Made by a program: the position numbers and the translations under genes
Shown here: in pieces, positions 1 through 9,373 of the stretch
Numbering within the stretch: the stretch's first letter is position 1
Layout: each line of letters opens with the position of its first letter
The notes under the pieces: generated by a model
Told to the model about the DNA's origin: nothing
Seen by the model: only the letters and a program-made list of their open reading frames with translations
Databases searched by the model: none
NCBI GenBank assembly: GCA_964604635.1
Contig: CAZRZO010000004.1
Location: 1 to 59,746, forward strand
DNA: 59,746 nucleotides
DNA from: JAJZMY01 sp964604635
GTDB lineage: Archaea; Micrarchaeota; Micrarchaeia; Micrarchaeales; Micrarchaeaceae
Direction: 5' to 3'

Positions 1-651
1 AAGATTAGTAAAGCAAAAGAAGTTAATAAAGTAAATAAGATTGAGAAAAAAACAAATAAAAAATTAATTTATATTGTATCTGCTTTTATAATTCTTATTG
101 TTGCTGGAATTTTTGTATATCATTTTTATAATATACAAAAAATAATAACACCATCAAATCAAAATATATCACAAAACACAGCAAAAATTCTAAATTCTTC
201 AAGTCATTCATATAATTCTCCTTTCCCATTATATATTCAAGGATTTAAAAAAGTTTCATCTCAATTAATACCATTAAGTGAAACACCTAAATCAGTATAT
301 TCAAGTAATTTGTTAAATATAAGTAGAAATACATACATTAATCATAATAATACAGAAATAATGATAAGCCAATTAATTTATTCAAATTCAGCAACTTCAA
401 AAAATATATTTGAAAAAATAACAACAATACCTAAAAACTTTTCATCACAATTTCCAAATTTAACAATATTGAAAAATCTACCAGCAAATTATTATGGAAT
501 GAGTTTTATTTCTAACAATAAAACAATATATTCAGTAATTGCACAAAACAATTCAAAAATATGTAGTGTATTTTTTGATTCAGAAACATATACATCTAAC
601 GCAATAATAAATTTACTTGAGAATACAACACAAGTATGTTTTAAAGTTTAA
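1..651 (+). CDS. Membrane-anchored protein of unknown function (5' partial)
   Basis: The frame is open from the first base of the window to a TAA at 649, giving 216 visible residues; the true start lies upstream. The first ~21 visible residues are Lys/Glu-rich and are followed by one hydrophobic segment (about residues 22-42). The remaining ~170 residues are rich in Asn, Ser, Ile and Thr with no motif I recognise. This is the topology of a single-pass protein with a short cytoplasmic tail and a large external domain. A TTG at 310 is in frame but lies inside this longer frame and is not a good start. Function unknown. Confidence 0.6.
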   Translation, partial: KISKAKEVNKVNKIEKKTNKKLIYIVSAFIILIVAGIFVYHFYNIQKIITPSNQNISQNTAKILNSSSHSYNSPFPLYIQGFKKVSSQLIPLSETPKSVYSSNLLNISRNTYINHNNTEIMISQLIYSNSATSKNIFEKITTIPKNFSSQFPNLTILKNLPANYYGMSFISNNKTIYSVIAQNNSKICSVFFDSETYTSNAIINLLENTTQVCFKV

Positions 652-930
652 TTTATTTCCTTTTTTATTCTTTCTTTTTTAATTATTTTTTATTAGCTCT
701 AATTTTAAGATAATATTTAAACAAATAAAATTATTTTTAAAGTACAAATAAATCTTTACTAGTATATGAAATTTTTCATACCTATATTCATTATTTTATA
801 TAGTAATAAAACAACATTTAAAAATATCTAATTTTTTTGAAAGTCCAGATTTAAAATCATAATAATAAAAACATAATATATTTATAGAATATTTATAAGA
901 CTATAATATAGATTATTTTTAAATGATAAA

Positions 931-2013
931 ATGGATGAATTAAAAATTAAATTAAAAAAAATATTTAATAATATTGATAAAAATATTGATTTGTTATTAA
1001 TTATGAATACTGGAATTGCTGATCCTAATTTTTATTATTTAACTGGATTTACTAGTGGATTATTTGAACAAGATATTTTATTAGTATATAAAAATAATAT
1101 TGAACTGATTACAAATAAATTGGAGATTAAAACAGCACTTAAACAAAAATTAAAGAATATGAAAATAACAGAAATTAATAAATCAAAAGAATTCAAAAAA
1201 TATTTAAATCAAAAAATAAATAAAAAAGTAATTGGATTAAATTTCTCTTTTTTACCAATTGCATATTTTAATTATTTTAAAAAATATAATCCGCAAAAAA
1301 TCATTAATATTAGTAATGCTTTTATTGATGCAAGAAAAATAAAAGACAAAAAAGAAATAAATAATATTAAAATTGCAAATAAAATAACAAAAAAAGCATT
1401 TGAAAAAATTAAAAGATATTTTAAAATAGGAATCACTGAAAAAGAAATTGCAGCAAAATTTGAATATTTGATGAGAGAAAATGGAGCATCTGGAGAAGCA
1501 TTTGAAACAATTGTTTCTTTTGACAAAAATTCAGCATTACCACATCATTTTCCAGATAACACAAAATTAAATAAGAACACTATTGTTTTAATTGATGCAG
1601 GAGCAAAATATAATAATTATTGCGGAGATATTACACAAACATTTATTTTTAAACCAGATAAAAAAACAGAAAAATACAAAAAAATGATTGAAATATATAA
1701 TATTGTTATAAAAGCGCAACAAATTGGTTTAAAAAAAGCAAAACAAGGAATTAATGGTAAAGAAGTACATAATATTGTTAATGAATTTATTAATACTGTA
1801 AATAATGGAAAATATAATGGAAAATTTATTCATAGTTTAGGCCATGGTATTGGTATTGAAGTTCATGATGGACCTGGTTTTTCTAATCAAAATAATATTT
1901 TAAAAGAAAATATGATTATTAGTGATGAACCAGGAATTTATATTGTTGGATTTTGTGGTGTACGAATAGAAAATGATGTTCTAATTAAAAAAAATAAATC
2001 AATATTTTTATAA
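931..2013 (+). CDS. M24-family metallopeptidase (Xaa-Pro aminopeptidase-like)
   Basis: A 360-residue protein with an N-terminal creatinase-like domain (to about residue 130) and a C-terminal pita-bread domain. The five metal ligands of M24B are visible: Asp222 (LIDAG), Asp233 (CGDITQTF), His295 (HSLGHGIG), Glu323 (SDEPGIY) and Glu337 (GVRIEND). The family removes an N-terminal residue next to proline in the cytosol using two metal ions. The C-terminus stops soon after the last ligand, so the tail is shorter than in many homologues. The stop codon lies in a 20-bp tandem duplication. Monocistronic, with an AATGAT element before the ATG. Confidence 0.88.
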   Translation: MDELKIKLKKIFNNIDKNIDLLLIMNTGIADPNFYYLTGFTSGLFEQDILLVYKNNIELITNKLEIKTALKQKLKNMKITEINKSKEFKKYLNQKINKKVIGLNFSFLPIAYFNYFKKYNPQKIINISNAFIDARKIKDKKEINNIKIANKITKKAFEKIKRYFKIGITEKEIAAKFEYLMRENGASGEAFETIVSFDKNSALPHHFPDNTKLNKNTIVLIDAGAKYNNYCGDITQTFIFKPDKKTEKYKKMIEIYNIVIKAQQIGLKKAKQGINGKEVHNIVNEFINTVNNGKYNGKFIHSLGHGIGIEVHDGPGFSNQNNILKENMIISDEPGIYIVGFCGVRIENDVLIKKNKSIFL

Positions 2014-2045
2014 GATATTAAAATATTTTATAAGATATTAAAATA
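2006..2045. repeat. Perfect 20-bp tandem duplication across the M24 stop codon
   Basis: Units 2006-2025 and 2026-2045 are identical. The first contains the TAA of the M24 peptidase gene at 2011-2013. The copy lies in the short space between two convergent genes and looks like replication slippage. No function is visible. Confidence 0.85.
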
Positions 2046-2056
2046 TTGTTTTTCAT

Positions 2057-3100
2057 TTATTTTTTTATCATTTTTATTGTTATTTCCTTTCTATTATTAG
2101 GTAAATGTTGAATTTCAAATTTTTCATACTGCTTTTTTAGAATTTGTTTAGACTGTTTTATATATTTAAAAACATTCATTGAAGGACATTTGATTGTCAT
2201 TATTGCTAGTTTATTATTTTTTAAAAATTTGCTTAAATTGATCATTGTATTTGCTGATTCAATTGGATGCATATTCATATCATTTACAATTAAATCAAAT
2301 TTTTTATTTGTTTTAAATTCATTTACTTTCATTTTTAAATGTTTTATGTTCTTGTTATTATTTAATCTTTTATCTAAATTTGCAGGATCTATTGCAATTA
2401 TATTTATATTATGATTACTTAATTCTTTACTAAATCCACCAGGAGAAGCACCAAGATCTAAACTAGTTTTAACTTGTGTAAGATCAACATTAAAATAAAT
2501 TAATGCTTGTCTAAGTTTTAATTGAGATCTATTTATTTGGAAATAATTTATATTTTTATCATTAGTATTTAATTCAAAAAAATAATTTCTGTAATATATT
2601 TTTGATGTTAATTTACTTATTAATATTTTTCTTTTGAATATATTAATTACAAAAATATATTTAAAATTATTTAAGTCAATTTTAAATCCTAAAGCATTTA
2701 ATTTACGTCCAATTTTAATATCTAAATCCCTTGATTTTGAATTTAAAATATTTACATTAAAAGTTCTTTCTCCAAAAATATTACATCTTAGTTTAAAAGG
2801 AATTTTTTTATTTATTTGTTTTTTTACTTCTTTTAAAATAAAATTAATAATGAAAATAGTAGTTATTTTTTGTTTTGTGTTCAATACATTTATTTTATAA
2901 ATTTGCTGAATAAGGGGATTTTTAGGTTTTTTATTATATACAATAAAACAACCCTCAACTAAAACATCAAAAGTATAATTTAATGAATTTAAATATTTTA
3001 TAAATATTTCTCTAAATATTTTACTAATTTTTATAAAATACATATTTTTAATATCTTGTTTTGTTTTTGAAATAGAATCACTTTTTATAATTGAGACCAT
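2057..3100 (-). CDS. THUMP-like plus FtsJ-like RNA 2'-O-methyltransferase
   Basis: From the ATG at 3100 the protein is 347 residues. Residues ~195-345 form a Rossmann methyltransferase: SAM loop LDLGASPGGF (about 214-223), an IDP motif near 238, and a K-D-K-E-type set (Lys195 or nearby, Asp274 in VNDM, Lys304 in TIKCPS, Glu339), as in FtsJ/RlmM 2'-O-methyltransferases. Residues ~40-190 look like a THUMP RNA-binding region, so rRNA or tRNA is the likely substrate. The ATG at 3100 overlaps the upstream PLD-like gene by 16 nt and has no ribosome-binding site. An in-frame ATT at 3071-3073, three bases after AGTGAT, is a credible alternative start (338 residues). Confidence 0.8.
   Translation of the reverse strand: MVSIIKSDSISKTKQDIKNMYFIKISKIFREIFIKYLNSLNYTFDVLVEGCFIVYNKKPKNPLIQQIYKINVLNTKQKITTIFIINFILKEVKKQINKKIPFKLRCNIFGERTFNVNILNSKSRDLDIKIGRKLNALGFKIDLNNFKYIFVINIFKRKILISKLTSKIYYRNYFFELNTNDKNINYFQINRSQLKLRQALIYFNVDLTQVKTSLDLGASPGGFSKELSNHNINIIAIDPANLDKRLNNNKNIKHLKMKVNEFKTNKKFDLIVNDMNMHPIESANTMINLSKFLKNNKLAIMTIKCPSMNVFKYIKQSKQILKKQYEKFEIQHLPNNRKEITIKMIKK
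3077..3082 (-). promoter_or_regulatory. Shine-Dalgarno AGTGAT pointing at an ATT start (FtsJ-like gene)
   Basis: AGTGAT begins a few bases after the stop of the upstream PLD-like gene and is followed by three bases and then ATT (3071-3073) in the methyltransferase frame. Spacing equals that of ATG genes here such as FtsZ and alpha-NAC. Because an in-frame ATG exists at 3100, this is a weaker case than the other non-AUG candidates. Confidence 0.45.
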
Positions 3101-3672
3101 AAAGAATTAAAATGATCTTTAAGAGAATTAATTTTATTTTTATCTTTAATAATTTCAACATATTCTATATTTTTATGCATTCCATTATAAGTCAAATTAG
3201 CACTTCCAATTATTGCTAAATCATTTCCAATATAAATTTTCTCATGAATAAATTTCTTTGATATTTTTATAGAAATATTTGAAGAAGTAATTGGACCATA
3301 AATCAAATAAAATAATAAAAATATAATAATAAAAAAACCCAATAAAATTAATGCAACATAATAAAATTTAAGGAATAATGACACTGACTCTAGAAGTATT
3401 GCATAAATTAATAATTTTATAAATCTTAATGAATTATTAAGCTTTGTAAGATATTTGAATGCACTTAATTCATTTTTTGTTTGTGGTTTAAAAGTTATTA
3501 TTAATATTTTCTTATGTTTTGAGTAATATACAAGCTTTTTTGCATAAAATAAACTAATATAAGGAGAAATAATTTTTAAGTAGTGTGAATTTTTAATCAG
3601 GTCATCAATATGTTTATAAGATTCATTTCCACTATAAGCTGAATTATTTTTTTTATGAAATATAATAGACAT
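3085..3672 (-). CDS. PLD-superfamily protein with membrane segments
   Basis: A 195-residue protein with a single HxK phospholipase-D motif (His143, Lys145 in FIHEKIYIG) followed by GSANLT (about 157-161), the PLDc_2 signature. Hydrophobic residues ~87-126 form one or two membrane helices inserted before the catalytic motif. One HxK motif per chain implies action as a dimer, as in small nucleases or phosphodiesterases of this superfamily. Substrate (lipid or nucleic acid) cannot be decided. It is the first gene of a two-gene unit with the FtsJ-like methyltransferase. Confidence 0.75.
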   Translation of the reverse strand: MSIIFHKKNNSAYSGNESYKHIDDLIKNSHYLKIISPYISLFYAKKLVYYSKHKKILIITFKPQTKNELSAFKYLTKLNNSLRFIKLLIYAILLESVSLFLKFYYVALILLGFFIIIFLLFYLIYGPITSSNISIKISKKFIHEKIYIGNDLAIIGSANLTYNGMHKNIEYVEIIKDKNKINSLKDHFNSLWSQL

Positions 3673-3956
3673 AATACAAATTAGAAATTGATATTTAGAT
3701 TTCTTTCTTTTAAAAAAATAAAATATTTTTTAAACCAATAAATTTTACTATCTTTTAATTTAAAACGAAACCTTTATTAAATTATTATTGTATAAACCAT
3801 ATAGTTAATAGTTATCTAATATTTTTTAATTACTATTTTATAATTATCTATTAAAATATTATTTTATCTAATTAATTTATAATATAACAAAACATAATTT
3901 AAATTTTTAATTAATATAATATTATAAATATAAACTACTCACAAATAAATGATATT

Positions 3957-4421
3957 ATGGCGAAGTTACATTCAAAAAAACGGGGAAAAGCTAAATCAAG
4001 AAAACCTATTATTACAGATACTACTGAGATTGAAAAAAATATAGATAAAAAAGAAATAGAAAATTTAATTGTAGAATATGCAAAAAAAGGTGTATCACCA
4101 GCATTAATAGGAGAAAAATTAAAAAATGAACATAAAGTACCTTATGTAAAATTATTATTTAAAAAAGGAATTGTTGAAATATTAGAAGATAATAATATTA
4201 AAACAAATATCCCTTATGATTTATTAGATTTAATGAAAAAAAGCGTTAATATACAAAAGCATTTGGATAAAAACAAACAAGATGTATCTAATAGAATTAA
4301 ATTAGAAAAAATAAAAGCAAAAATATGGAGATTAACAAAATATTATAGAAACACAGGATCTCTTCCAGAAAAGTGGAAATATAATCCAGCAACAGCTGAA
4401 TTATTAGTAAGACAAAAATAA
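3957..4421 (+). CDS. rps15: Small ribosomal subunit protein uS15 (archaeal S15/S13e)
   Basis: A 154-residue protein with the basic Lys/Arg-rich N-terminus of archaeal/eukaryotic S15, then a helical region, then the conserved 16S-binding C-terminus containing RLTKYYRNTGSLPEKWKY. Length fits the archaeal family (about 150) rather than bacterial S15 (about 89). It is the first gene of an operon with eS1 (11-nt gap) and a beta-CASP nuclease. The ATG follows TGAT with three bases between. Confident assignment. Confidence 0.95.
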   Translation: MAKLHSKKRGKAKSRKPIITDTTEIEKNIDKKEIENLIVEYAKKGVSPALIGEKLKNEHKVPYVKLLFKKGIVEILEDNNIKTNIPYDLLDLMKKSVNIQKHLDKNKQDVSNRIKLEKIKAKIWRLTKYYRNTGSLPEKWKYNPATAELLVRQK

Positions 4422-4423
4422 TT

Positions 4424-4429
4424 GGTGAT
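4424..4429 (+). promoter_or_regulatory. Shine-Dalgarno GGTGAT placing the eS1 start at ATA 4433
   Basis: GGTGAT is followed by three bases and ATA at 4433-4435. The same spacing precedes ATG in many genes here. GGTGAT can pair with the AUCACC near the 3' end of 16S rRNA (established knowledge). No ATG, GTG or TTG occurs in frame between the upstream in-frame stop (4397) and 4577. Confidence 0.8.
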
Positions 4430-4432
4430 TTT

Positions 4433-4999
4433 ATAGCATTTCAAAAAACAGTTGATAGGTGGAAGTTTAAAAAATGGTTTCCAGTATATGCACCCAAGAT
4501 ATTTGAAAGTAAAATAGTTTGTGAAATTCCTGCAAATAATGAGAAGTCAATTATAAATAGAACAGTAAAAATAGGATTGAATTTATTAACAAATAATATA
4601 CGTAATTCAAATACTAATCTTATTCTAAGAATAATTGATACAAATAATCAAGCAGCACATACTGAAATATCAAGAATTGAAATGCAAGAAGGTTATATTA
4701 ATTCAATTGTAAGAAAAGAACATTGTGCAGTTGAAGTAAGAACACCAATTAAAACAAAAGATGATAATAAAATAGTAGTAAAAGGAATTATTATTACAAG
4801 ACAAAGAGTTGCACATACAAAAATACGAATATTAAGACATGAAATGAACCAATTTATTGAAGAATATTGCAAAACAACTAATACTGATGATATTATAAAA
4901 GCAATTATTGAAAAAAAACTTCAAATACAATTAGTTAATAAATTAAAACGAATAGTACCAATTTCTAAATTAGAAATAAAAAAATTAGAATTAAAATGA
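4433..4999 (+). CDS. rps3ae: Small ribosomal subunit protein eS1 (S3Ae) with an ATA start
   Basis: Reading from ATA at 4433 gives 188 residues matching archaeal S3Ae: a TVDRWKFKKWFPVYAP-type N-terminus (family pattern TWKSKVWYDIYTP), a central HTEISR region, then VVKGIIITRQRVAHTKIR. The first canonical start in frame is TTG at 4577, which would remove 48 residues including the conserved N-terminal strand, so it cannot be the real start. ATA lies three bases after GGTGAT and 11 nt after the uS15 stop. The family is an abundant small-subunit protein near the mRNA exit, so a rare start codon here is striking. A sequencing error or a mutation from ATG is possible but the same pattern recurs elsewhere in the window. 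Confidence 0.9.
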   Translation: MAFQKTVDRWKFKKWFPVYAPKIFESKIVCEIPANNEKSIINRTVKIGLNLLTNNIRNSNTNLILRIIDTNNQAAHTEISRIEMQEGYINSIVRKEHCAVEVRTPIKTKDDNKIVVKGIIITRQRVAHTKIRILRHEMNQFIEEYCKTTNTDDIIKAIIEKKLQIQLVNKLKRIVPISKLEIKKLELK

Positions 5000-5008
5000 A
5001 TGTATTAG

Positions 5009-6250
5009 ATGATTTTAAAATTTTTAGGGGCTGCTCAGGAGGTCGGAAGATCTGCTATATTGCTAAAATTAGATAAAACTTTTCTATTTGATTATGGTGT
5101 CAAGCTAGATAAGAAAATTCAGATCCCATCAGAAGAACCAAATATTGATGCATTATTACTAAGCCATGCTCATTTAGACCATTCAGGACTTATTCCTAAA
5201 TTATATAAAAAACAAAGTTTTCCAACTTTTGGTACTTTACCAACATTTAAATTATCAGAATTATTATTAAAAGATTCAATAAACATTGCAAAAAAAGAGC
5301 ATAATAAATTATATTTTAATAAAATAGATTTAACAAATTTTGAAATGAATGAAGTAACTAAAAATTATGGAAATGAATTTAATTTTGGTGAATCTAAAAT
5401 AACATTTAATAATGCAGGGCATGTATGTGGAAGTTCAATAATAAGTATTAAAAATAATAATAATAGAATTGTTTATACAGGAGATTTTAAATTAAAAAAA
5501 CAAGAACTACATAATGGGGCAGAAATAGTAAAAAGTGATATATTAATAACTGAATCAACATATGCAACAAAAAATCATCCTAATAGGAAAGAATTAGTAA
5601 AAAAATTCATTGAAAAAATAAAAGAAGTTATTAATAATGGTGGTAATGCATTAATTCCTGCATTTGCAGTTGGTAGAGCGCAAGAAATTCTTGTTATTTT
5701 ACATAAAAATGGTTTAACACCAATTACATATGTAAGTGGAATGATAATAAAATCATCAGCAATTATATTAAATAATAAAAAATTTATAGAAAATACAGAA
5801 TTATTAGAAGAAGCATACAAAGAAGTTACATTTGTAAAAGGCATTGCAGAACAAAAACAAGTATTAAGACAACCTTCAATTATTTTAACAACAGCTGGAA
5901 TGTTAAATGGAGGACCAGTATTAAATTATATTACTAAATTAAATAAAAATTCCCATATATTTTTAACAGGATACCAAGTTGAAGGTACAAGCGGAAGAAT
6001 GCTTATTGATTCTGGATTTATTATGAATAATGGAGAAAAAATAAAGATAAACACACCATTTACTTTTTATGATTTTTCAGCACATGCTGATAGAGAAGAT
6101 TTATTAGAATATATAGATAAAAGTTCACCAGATACTATTATTTGTGTTCATGGTGATAAAGATAATGCAATTGTATTTGCAAATGAATTGAATGAAAAGG
6201 GTTTCAAAGCATATGCACCAAAACCTAATGAAATTATTAATTTAGACTAA
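5009..6250 (+). CDS. Beta-CASP metallo-beta-lactamase ribonuclease (aCPSF2-like)
   Basis: A 413-residue protein with metallo-beta-lactamase motif 2 HAHLDH (His53, His55, Asp57, His58), motif 3 in NAGHVCGSS (His138), motif 4 YTGDF (Asp159) and, near the C-terminus, the beta-CASP motifs SAHADRED and CVHGD. There are no N-terminal KH domains, so it resembles archaeal aCPSF2 rather than FttA/aCPSF1. The family cleaves RNA endo- or 5'-exonucleolytically with two zinc ions. It follows eS1 by 9 nt and may be translationally coupled, linking ribosomal protein synthesis with RNA processing. Confidence 0.85.
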   Translation: MILKFLGAAQEVGRSAILLKLDKTFLFDYGVKLDKKIQIPSEEPNIDALLLSHAHLDHSGLIPKLYKKQSFPTFGTLPTFKLSELLLKDSINIAKKEHNKLYFNKIDLTNFEMNEVTKNYGNEFNFGESKITFNNAGHVCGSSIISIKNNNNRIVYTGDFKLKKQELHNGAEIVKSDILITESTYATKNHPNRKELVKKFIEKIKEVINNGGNALIPAFAVGRAQEILVILHKNGLTPITYVSGMIIKSSAIILNNKKFIENTELLEEAYKEVTFVKGIAEQKQVLRQPSIILTTAGMLNGGPVLNYITKLNKNSHIFLTGYQVEGTSGRMLIDSGFIMNNGEKIKINTPFTFYDFSAHADREDLLEYIDKSSPDTIICVHGDKDNAIVFANELNEKGFKAYAPKPNEIINLD

Positions 6251-6318
6251 ATCTAGTTTCATAATACTAAACTTATTTTTTAATATTAAAAATAAATTAA
6301 TAATTTAATAAAAATAAA

Positions 6319-7638
6319 TTATTTGAATAATCTAGTTCTAATTGGCTTTTTTTCTTCACTTTCTCTAAAGAAATAATAAACAATTATCAACATAAGCATT
6401 GAGATTACACTAATAGTTAAAACATTTTTTGGTATTCCAAACATAAAAAGAAGTATCATTACAATTGCAATAATTGATAAATAAGGATAAAGAGGCATTT
6501 TAAAGTCCCCGTAACGTTTTAATCTTCTGAAATGGATTAATGCAAAACTTGAAATTAAATAAGCAAATAATACACCAAACATACTTATTGATGCAATAAT
6601 ATAGATATTTCCAGCGAATAACATTATAATACTTATTACTGCTGAAATTATTACACCATTTACAGCAACATCTCTTTTCTTATCAAATTTCCTAGCTATT
6701 TTTGGTAATAATTTATCAGAACTTACTTGATATAAAAGATGTGATGAAAGTATTAGCATTGCAAGACTCGCAGACATTGTTGCAACTAATGCACCAATAT
6801 CAACAATTTTAGATAACCAAATTGGTGCTGATTTTAATGCATTTGAAAGAGGATCAGCGGAAAAACCATAACTTGCAGGATTTGCCATAATAAGCATTGC
6901 AAAAACAACAACAACATAAATAACAATACTTATTGCAACTGAAAGAAGTATTGCTTTTGCTGCTTTTTTACTACCACCTTCAATATCTGAAGTAAAACTA
7001 GAAACAGCTTGAAATCCAGTATAAGCAAATAATATTATAATGCTTGATGCAAATATTGCATTCATTCCAGAACCATCTTTTCCAGGTATAAAATTTTGGT
7101 TTGGGAAATAACCAGTTCTAAATACCATAAATAATGCAAAAGCAACAAAAAATACTAAAACAAGAATTTTAATCATAACAAGTAATTTATCTACTGATGC
7201 TGCTTTTTTCAATCCAACTAAATTAATAATAGCTAATATAAAAATAAGAAGAATTGCGAATGGAATTGCTGCAATTGATGATGATACATTTAAAAAATTA
7301 GATAAATAAGAACCAAACCCTAATGCAATTGCTGATATAGCAGTTACAACACTAAAATAGTATAAAATACCTGTCATGAAACCTAATTCACTTCCAAATG
7401 CTTCATATGCAAATGAATACGCAGCACCTTTAAGTTTTGGCATTATTGAACCAAGTTCTCCTATTTCAAGAGCAAGTATAATTGCTAGAATTCCAACTAA
7501 TACAAATGCAATTAATGCTGAATAACCTGCTAAATAAATTGCAGTTCCACTTAGAACAAAGATCCCAGAACCAATTATTGCTCCAAGACTTACTGCAACA
7601 GCAGTCCAAAAACTTATTTTTGTTTTTTTTGTTTTCAT
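6319..7638 (-). CDS. APC-family amino-acid permease
   Basis: A 439-residue protein of about 12 hydrophobic helices. The N-terminus has the APC signature GAIIGSGIFVLSGTA (about residues 19-33), the unwound TM1 segment that binds the amino-acid backbone. It ends in a short Lys/Arg-rich tail. The family takes up amino acids by proton or sodium coupling, or exchanges them. Substrate cannot be read from sequence. It stands alone, convergent with the beta-CASP gene. With P5C dehydrogenase and malic enzyme elsewhere in the window, it suggests amino-acid use. Confidence 0.88.
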   Translation of the reverse strand: MKTKKTKISFWTAVAVSLGAIIGSGIFVLSGTAIYLAGYSALIAFVLVGILAIILALEIGELGSIMPKLKGAAYSFAYEAFGSELGFMTGILYYFSVVTAISAIALGFGSYLSNFLNVSSSIAAIPFAILLIFILAIINLVGLKKAASVDKLLVMIKILVLVFFVAFALFMVFRTGYFPNQNFIPGKDGSGMNAIFASSIIILFAYTGFQAVSSFTSDIEGGSKKAAKAILLSVAISIVIYVVVVFAMLIMANPASYGFSADPLSNALKSAPIWLSKIVDIGALVATMSASLAMLILSSHLLYQVSSDKLLPKIARKFDKKRDVAVNGVIISAVISIIMLFAGNIYIIASISMFGVLFAYLISSFALIHFRRLKRYGDFKMPLYPYLSIIAIVMILLFMFGIPKNVLTISVISMLMLIIVYYFFRESEEKKPIRTRLFK

Positions 7639-7737
7639 CTTTTCAACTAGTATTATTAGAAAAATATAATTAAATAATTTTTTCAGAATATTGTTTTTAT
7701 TGATTTTATTGTTTTTATTATTATTTAATTTAAATTA

Positions 7738-8340
7738 TTATTTTATTTTATTTAAATTATTATCAATAAATTCCCCATCAGGACCACAATAAATTACTGT
7801 TTTCTGTTCTTTTTTTAATTTAGCATTATTTGTATCAGTATGATAAGCAGATGCAAGATCTTTTGCAGATATTTGCTTAACTATTACATTATCTTCTTGC
7901 CATACTAAAAAGCTCCTCAATTCTTTTATTTGTAATTTATTTTTACAGCAATATTTGTCTAAAAAGCTCCTTAATGTTATTACAACAGGTCGTGTTCTAT
8001 TAGATTTAGTAATGATATCAAAAAGTATTTGAGGAAAAACAATTTGGTGTTCTGTATTTTTTCCAAAAACAAGTGTATTTGTTTTTGATTTTTTAACATA
8101 CCATTCTCTATTTTCAAATTGTTTTTTATTAACTCTATTAACAATTGTTAAAACAGCATTTTTATATACAAATTTATTAAATATTTCAAATATTTGTAAT
8201 AAGACTGGTTGCGCTTCTATTATCTTGATTTTATTATTATATTTTTTAATATTTAATTTATATAATTTTTTCTGTTGCTTTGATATTATTTCTTTATTTT
8301 TATTTTCAGTGTTTTTTTGTACTTTTTTTCCTGTTATCAT
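7738..8340 (-). CDS. Uncharacterised Lys-rich protein
   Basis: A 200-residue protein I do not recognise. The first ~60 residues are strongly basic (Lys/Asn/Gln), followed by a mixed alpha/beta segment. A Cys pair (KYCCKN) lies near residue 130, and the C-terminal third contains VIYCGPDGEFIDN. No signal peptide or membrane helix is visible. A basic N-terminus would suit nucleic-acid binding, but that is a guess. It is transcribed alone, divergent from the DUF72 gene. Confidence 0.55.
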   Translation of the reverse strand: MITGKKVQKNTENKNKEIISKQQKKLYKLNIKKYNNKIKIIEAQPVLLQIFEIFNKFVYKNAVLTIVNRVNKKQFENREWYVKKSKTNTLVFGKNTEHQIVFPQILFDIITKSNRTRPVVITLRSFLDKYCCKNKLQIKELRSFLVWQEDNVIVKQISAKDLASAYHTDTNNAKLKKEQKTVIYCGPDGEFIDNNLNKIK

Positions 8341-8440
8341 AATAATTCCTTAATTTCTGGTTTTTAAATGTAATAAATCAATATTTTTTGTAATTATGAA
8401 ATAATATATAAATAAAGATTTAATAATATTTTTATAAATA

Positions 8441-8474
8441 AATTTCAATGTATTTCAATGTATTTCAATGTATT
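8441..8474. repeat. Three tandem copies of a ~10-bp unit
   Basis: The unit TATTTCAATG (first base varies) is repeated three times in the intergenic region between the 7738-8340 gene and the DUF72 gene. There are no spacers, so it is not a CRISPR. It may be slippage or a small array of binding sites near divergent promoters. Confidence 0.75.
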
Positions 8475-8584
8475 AAAGTATTGATAAAGTTTTTATTAAA
8501 TACTATGTATAATGTTTTTATAATATTAATAATTTTATGAAATATTATAAATTTTTGCAAATATAGAGAATAAAAAAAGATAAA

Positions 8585-9307
8585 ATGAATAAATTATTTG
8601 TTGGAACTTCTGGATGGTCTTATAACTGGAATCCTGGAGGTATTGAATGGTATAGTAATAATTCTAAATTAAATGCAATAGAACTTAATATGAGTTATTA
8701 TTGTTTTCCGAATCAAAAACAAATAATCGCATGGTCTAAAATTAATAATATTAAGTGGTGTATCAAAGTAAATAAAATAATAACACACATGTACAAAATG
8801 AATGAAAATTCGTATAAATCTTTTGAAATATTTAAAAAACTATTTAAACCACTTGAAAATAAAATTGATTTTTATCTTTTCCAGTTTCCAAAACAAGTAA
8901 AACCAGATATATTAGACAATATTGAAAAGTTTTTAAATAAATTTCACATAAATGAAAAATTTGCATTAGAAGCACGATCAAATGAATGGTTTAATAATTC
9001 AGTATACAAAAAATGCAAAGAACTTAAAATAAGTCTTGTAAGTGTTGATGCACCTTTTGCAAGAAAAATAGTAAAAACAACAAATACAATATATCTTAGA
9101 ATGCATGGTAGAAAAGAATGGTATCAATACAATTATAGTAAAAAAGAATTAGATGAAATATATGAAAAAATAAAGAAAGAAAATGCAAAACAATGTTTTA
9201 TTTTTTTCAATAATAATCATAATATGTTAAGTAATGCACAAATTATGGCAAATAAATTAAATATAAAAAGCAAAAAACCAAAACAAAATACTTTAAAATT
9301 TGTTTGA
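8585..9307 (+). CDS. DUF72 (YecE-like) protein
   Basis: A 240-residue protein with the DUF72 TIM-barrel pattern: GTSGWSY at the N-terminus, AIELNMSYYCFP, a FYLFQFPKQVKP strand, an ALEARSNEW strand and YLRMHGRKEWY, ending in IFFNNNH. Members occur in all domains; the biochemical function is not established, although the fold resembles sugar or nuclease TIM barrels. The length matches the family. Single gene with a GATAAA element before ATG. Confidence 0.88.
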   Translation: MNKLFVGTSGWSYNWNPGGIEWYSNNSKLNAIELNMSYYCFPNQKQIIAWSKINNIKWCIKVNKIITHMYKMNENSYKSFEIFKKLFKPLENKIDFYLFQFPKQVKPDILDNIEKFLNKFHINEKFALEARSNEWFNNSVYKKCKELKISLVSVDAPFARKIVKTTNTIYLRMHGRKEWYQYNYSKKELDEIYEKIKKENAKQCFIFFNNNHNMLSNAQIMANKLNIKSKKPKQNTLKFV

Positions 9308-9373
9308 TCTTATTTTTTGCTTTTGTCTTCATTCAAATAAAATAAAATTAAATATTAAAAATAAAATATAGAT

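Noticed and set aside
652..930. Small gene between the partial membrane protein and the M24 gene
   Set aside because: Stops in all frames and no ribosome-binding site with a usable start.
1272..1526. Minus-strand ORF of 84 codons inside the M24 gene
   Set aside because: Antisense shadow of a well-supported gene; hydrophobic translation arises from reverse reading of Lys/Asn codons.
8441..8474. CRISPR-like array
   Set aside because: Only three 10-bp units without spacers; no cas genes in the window.
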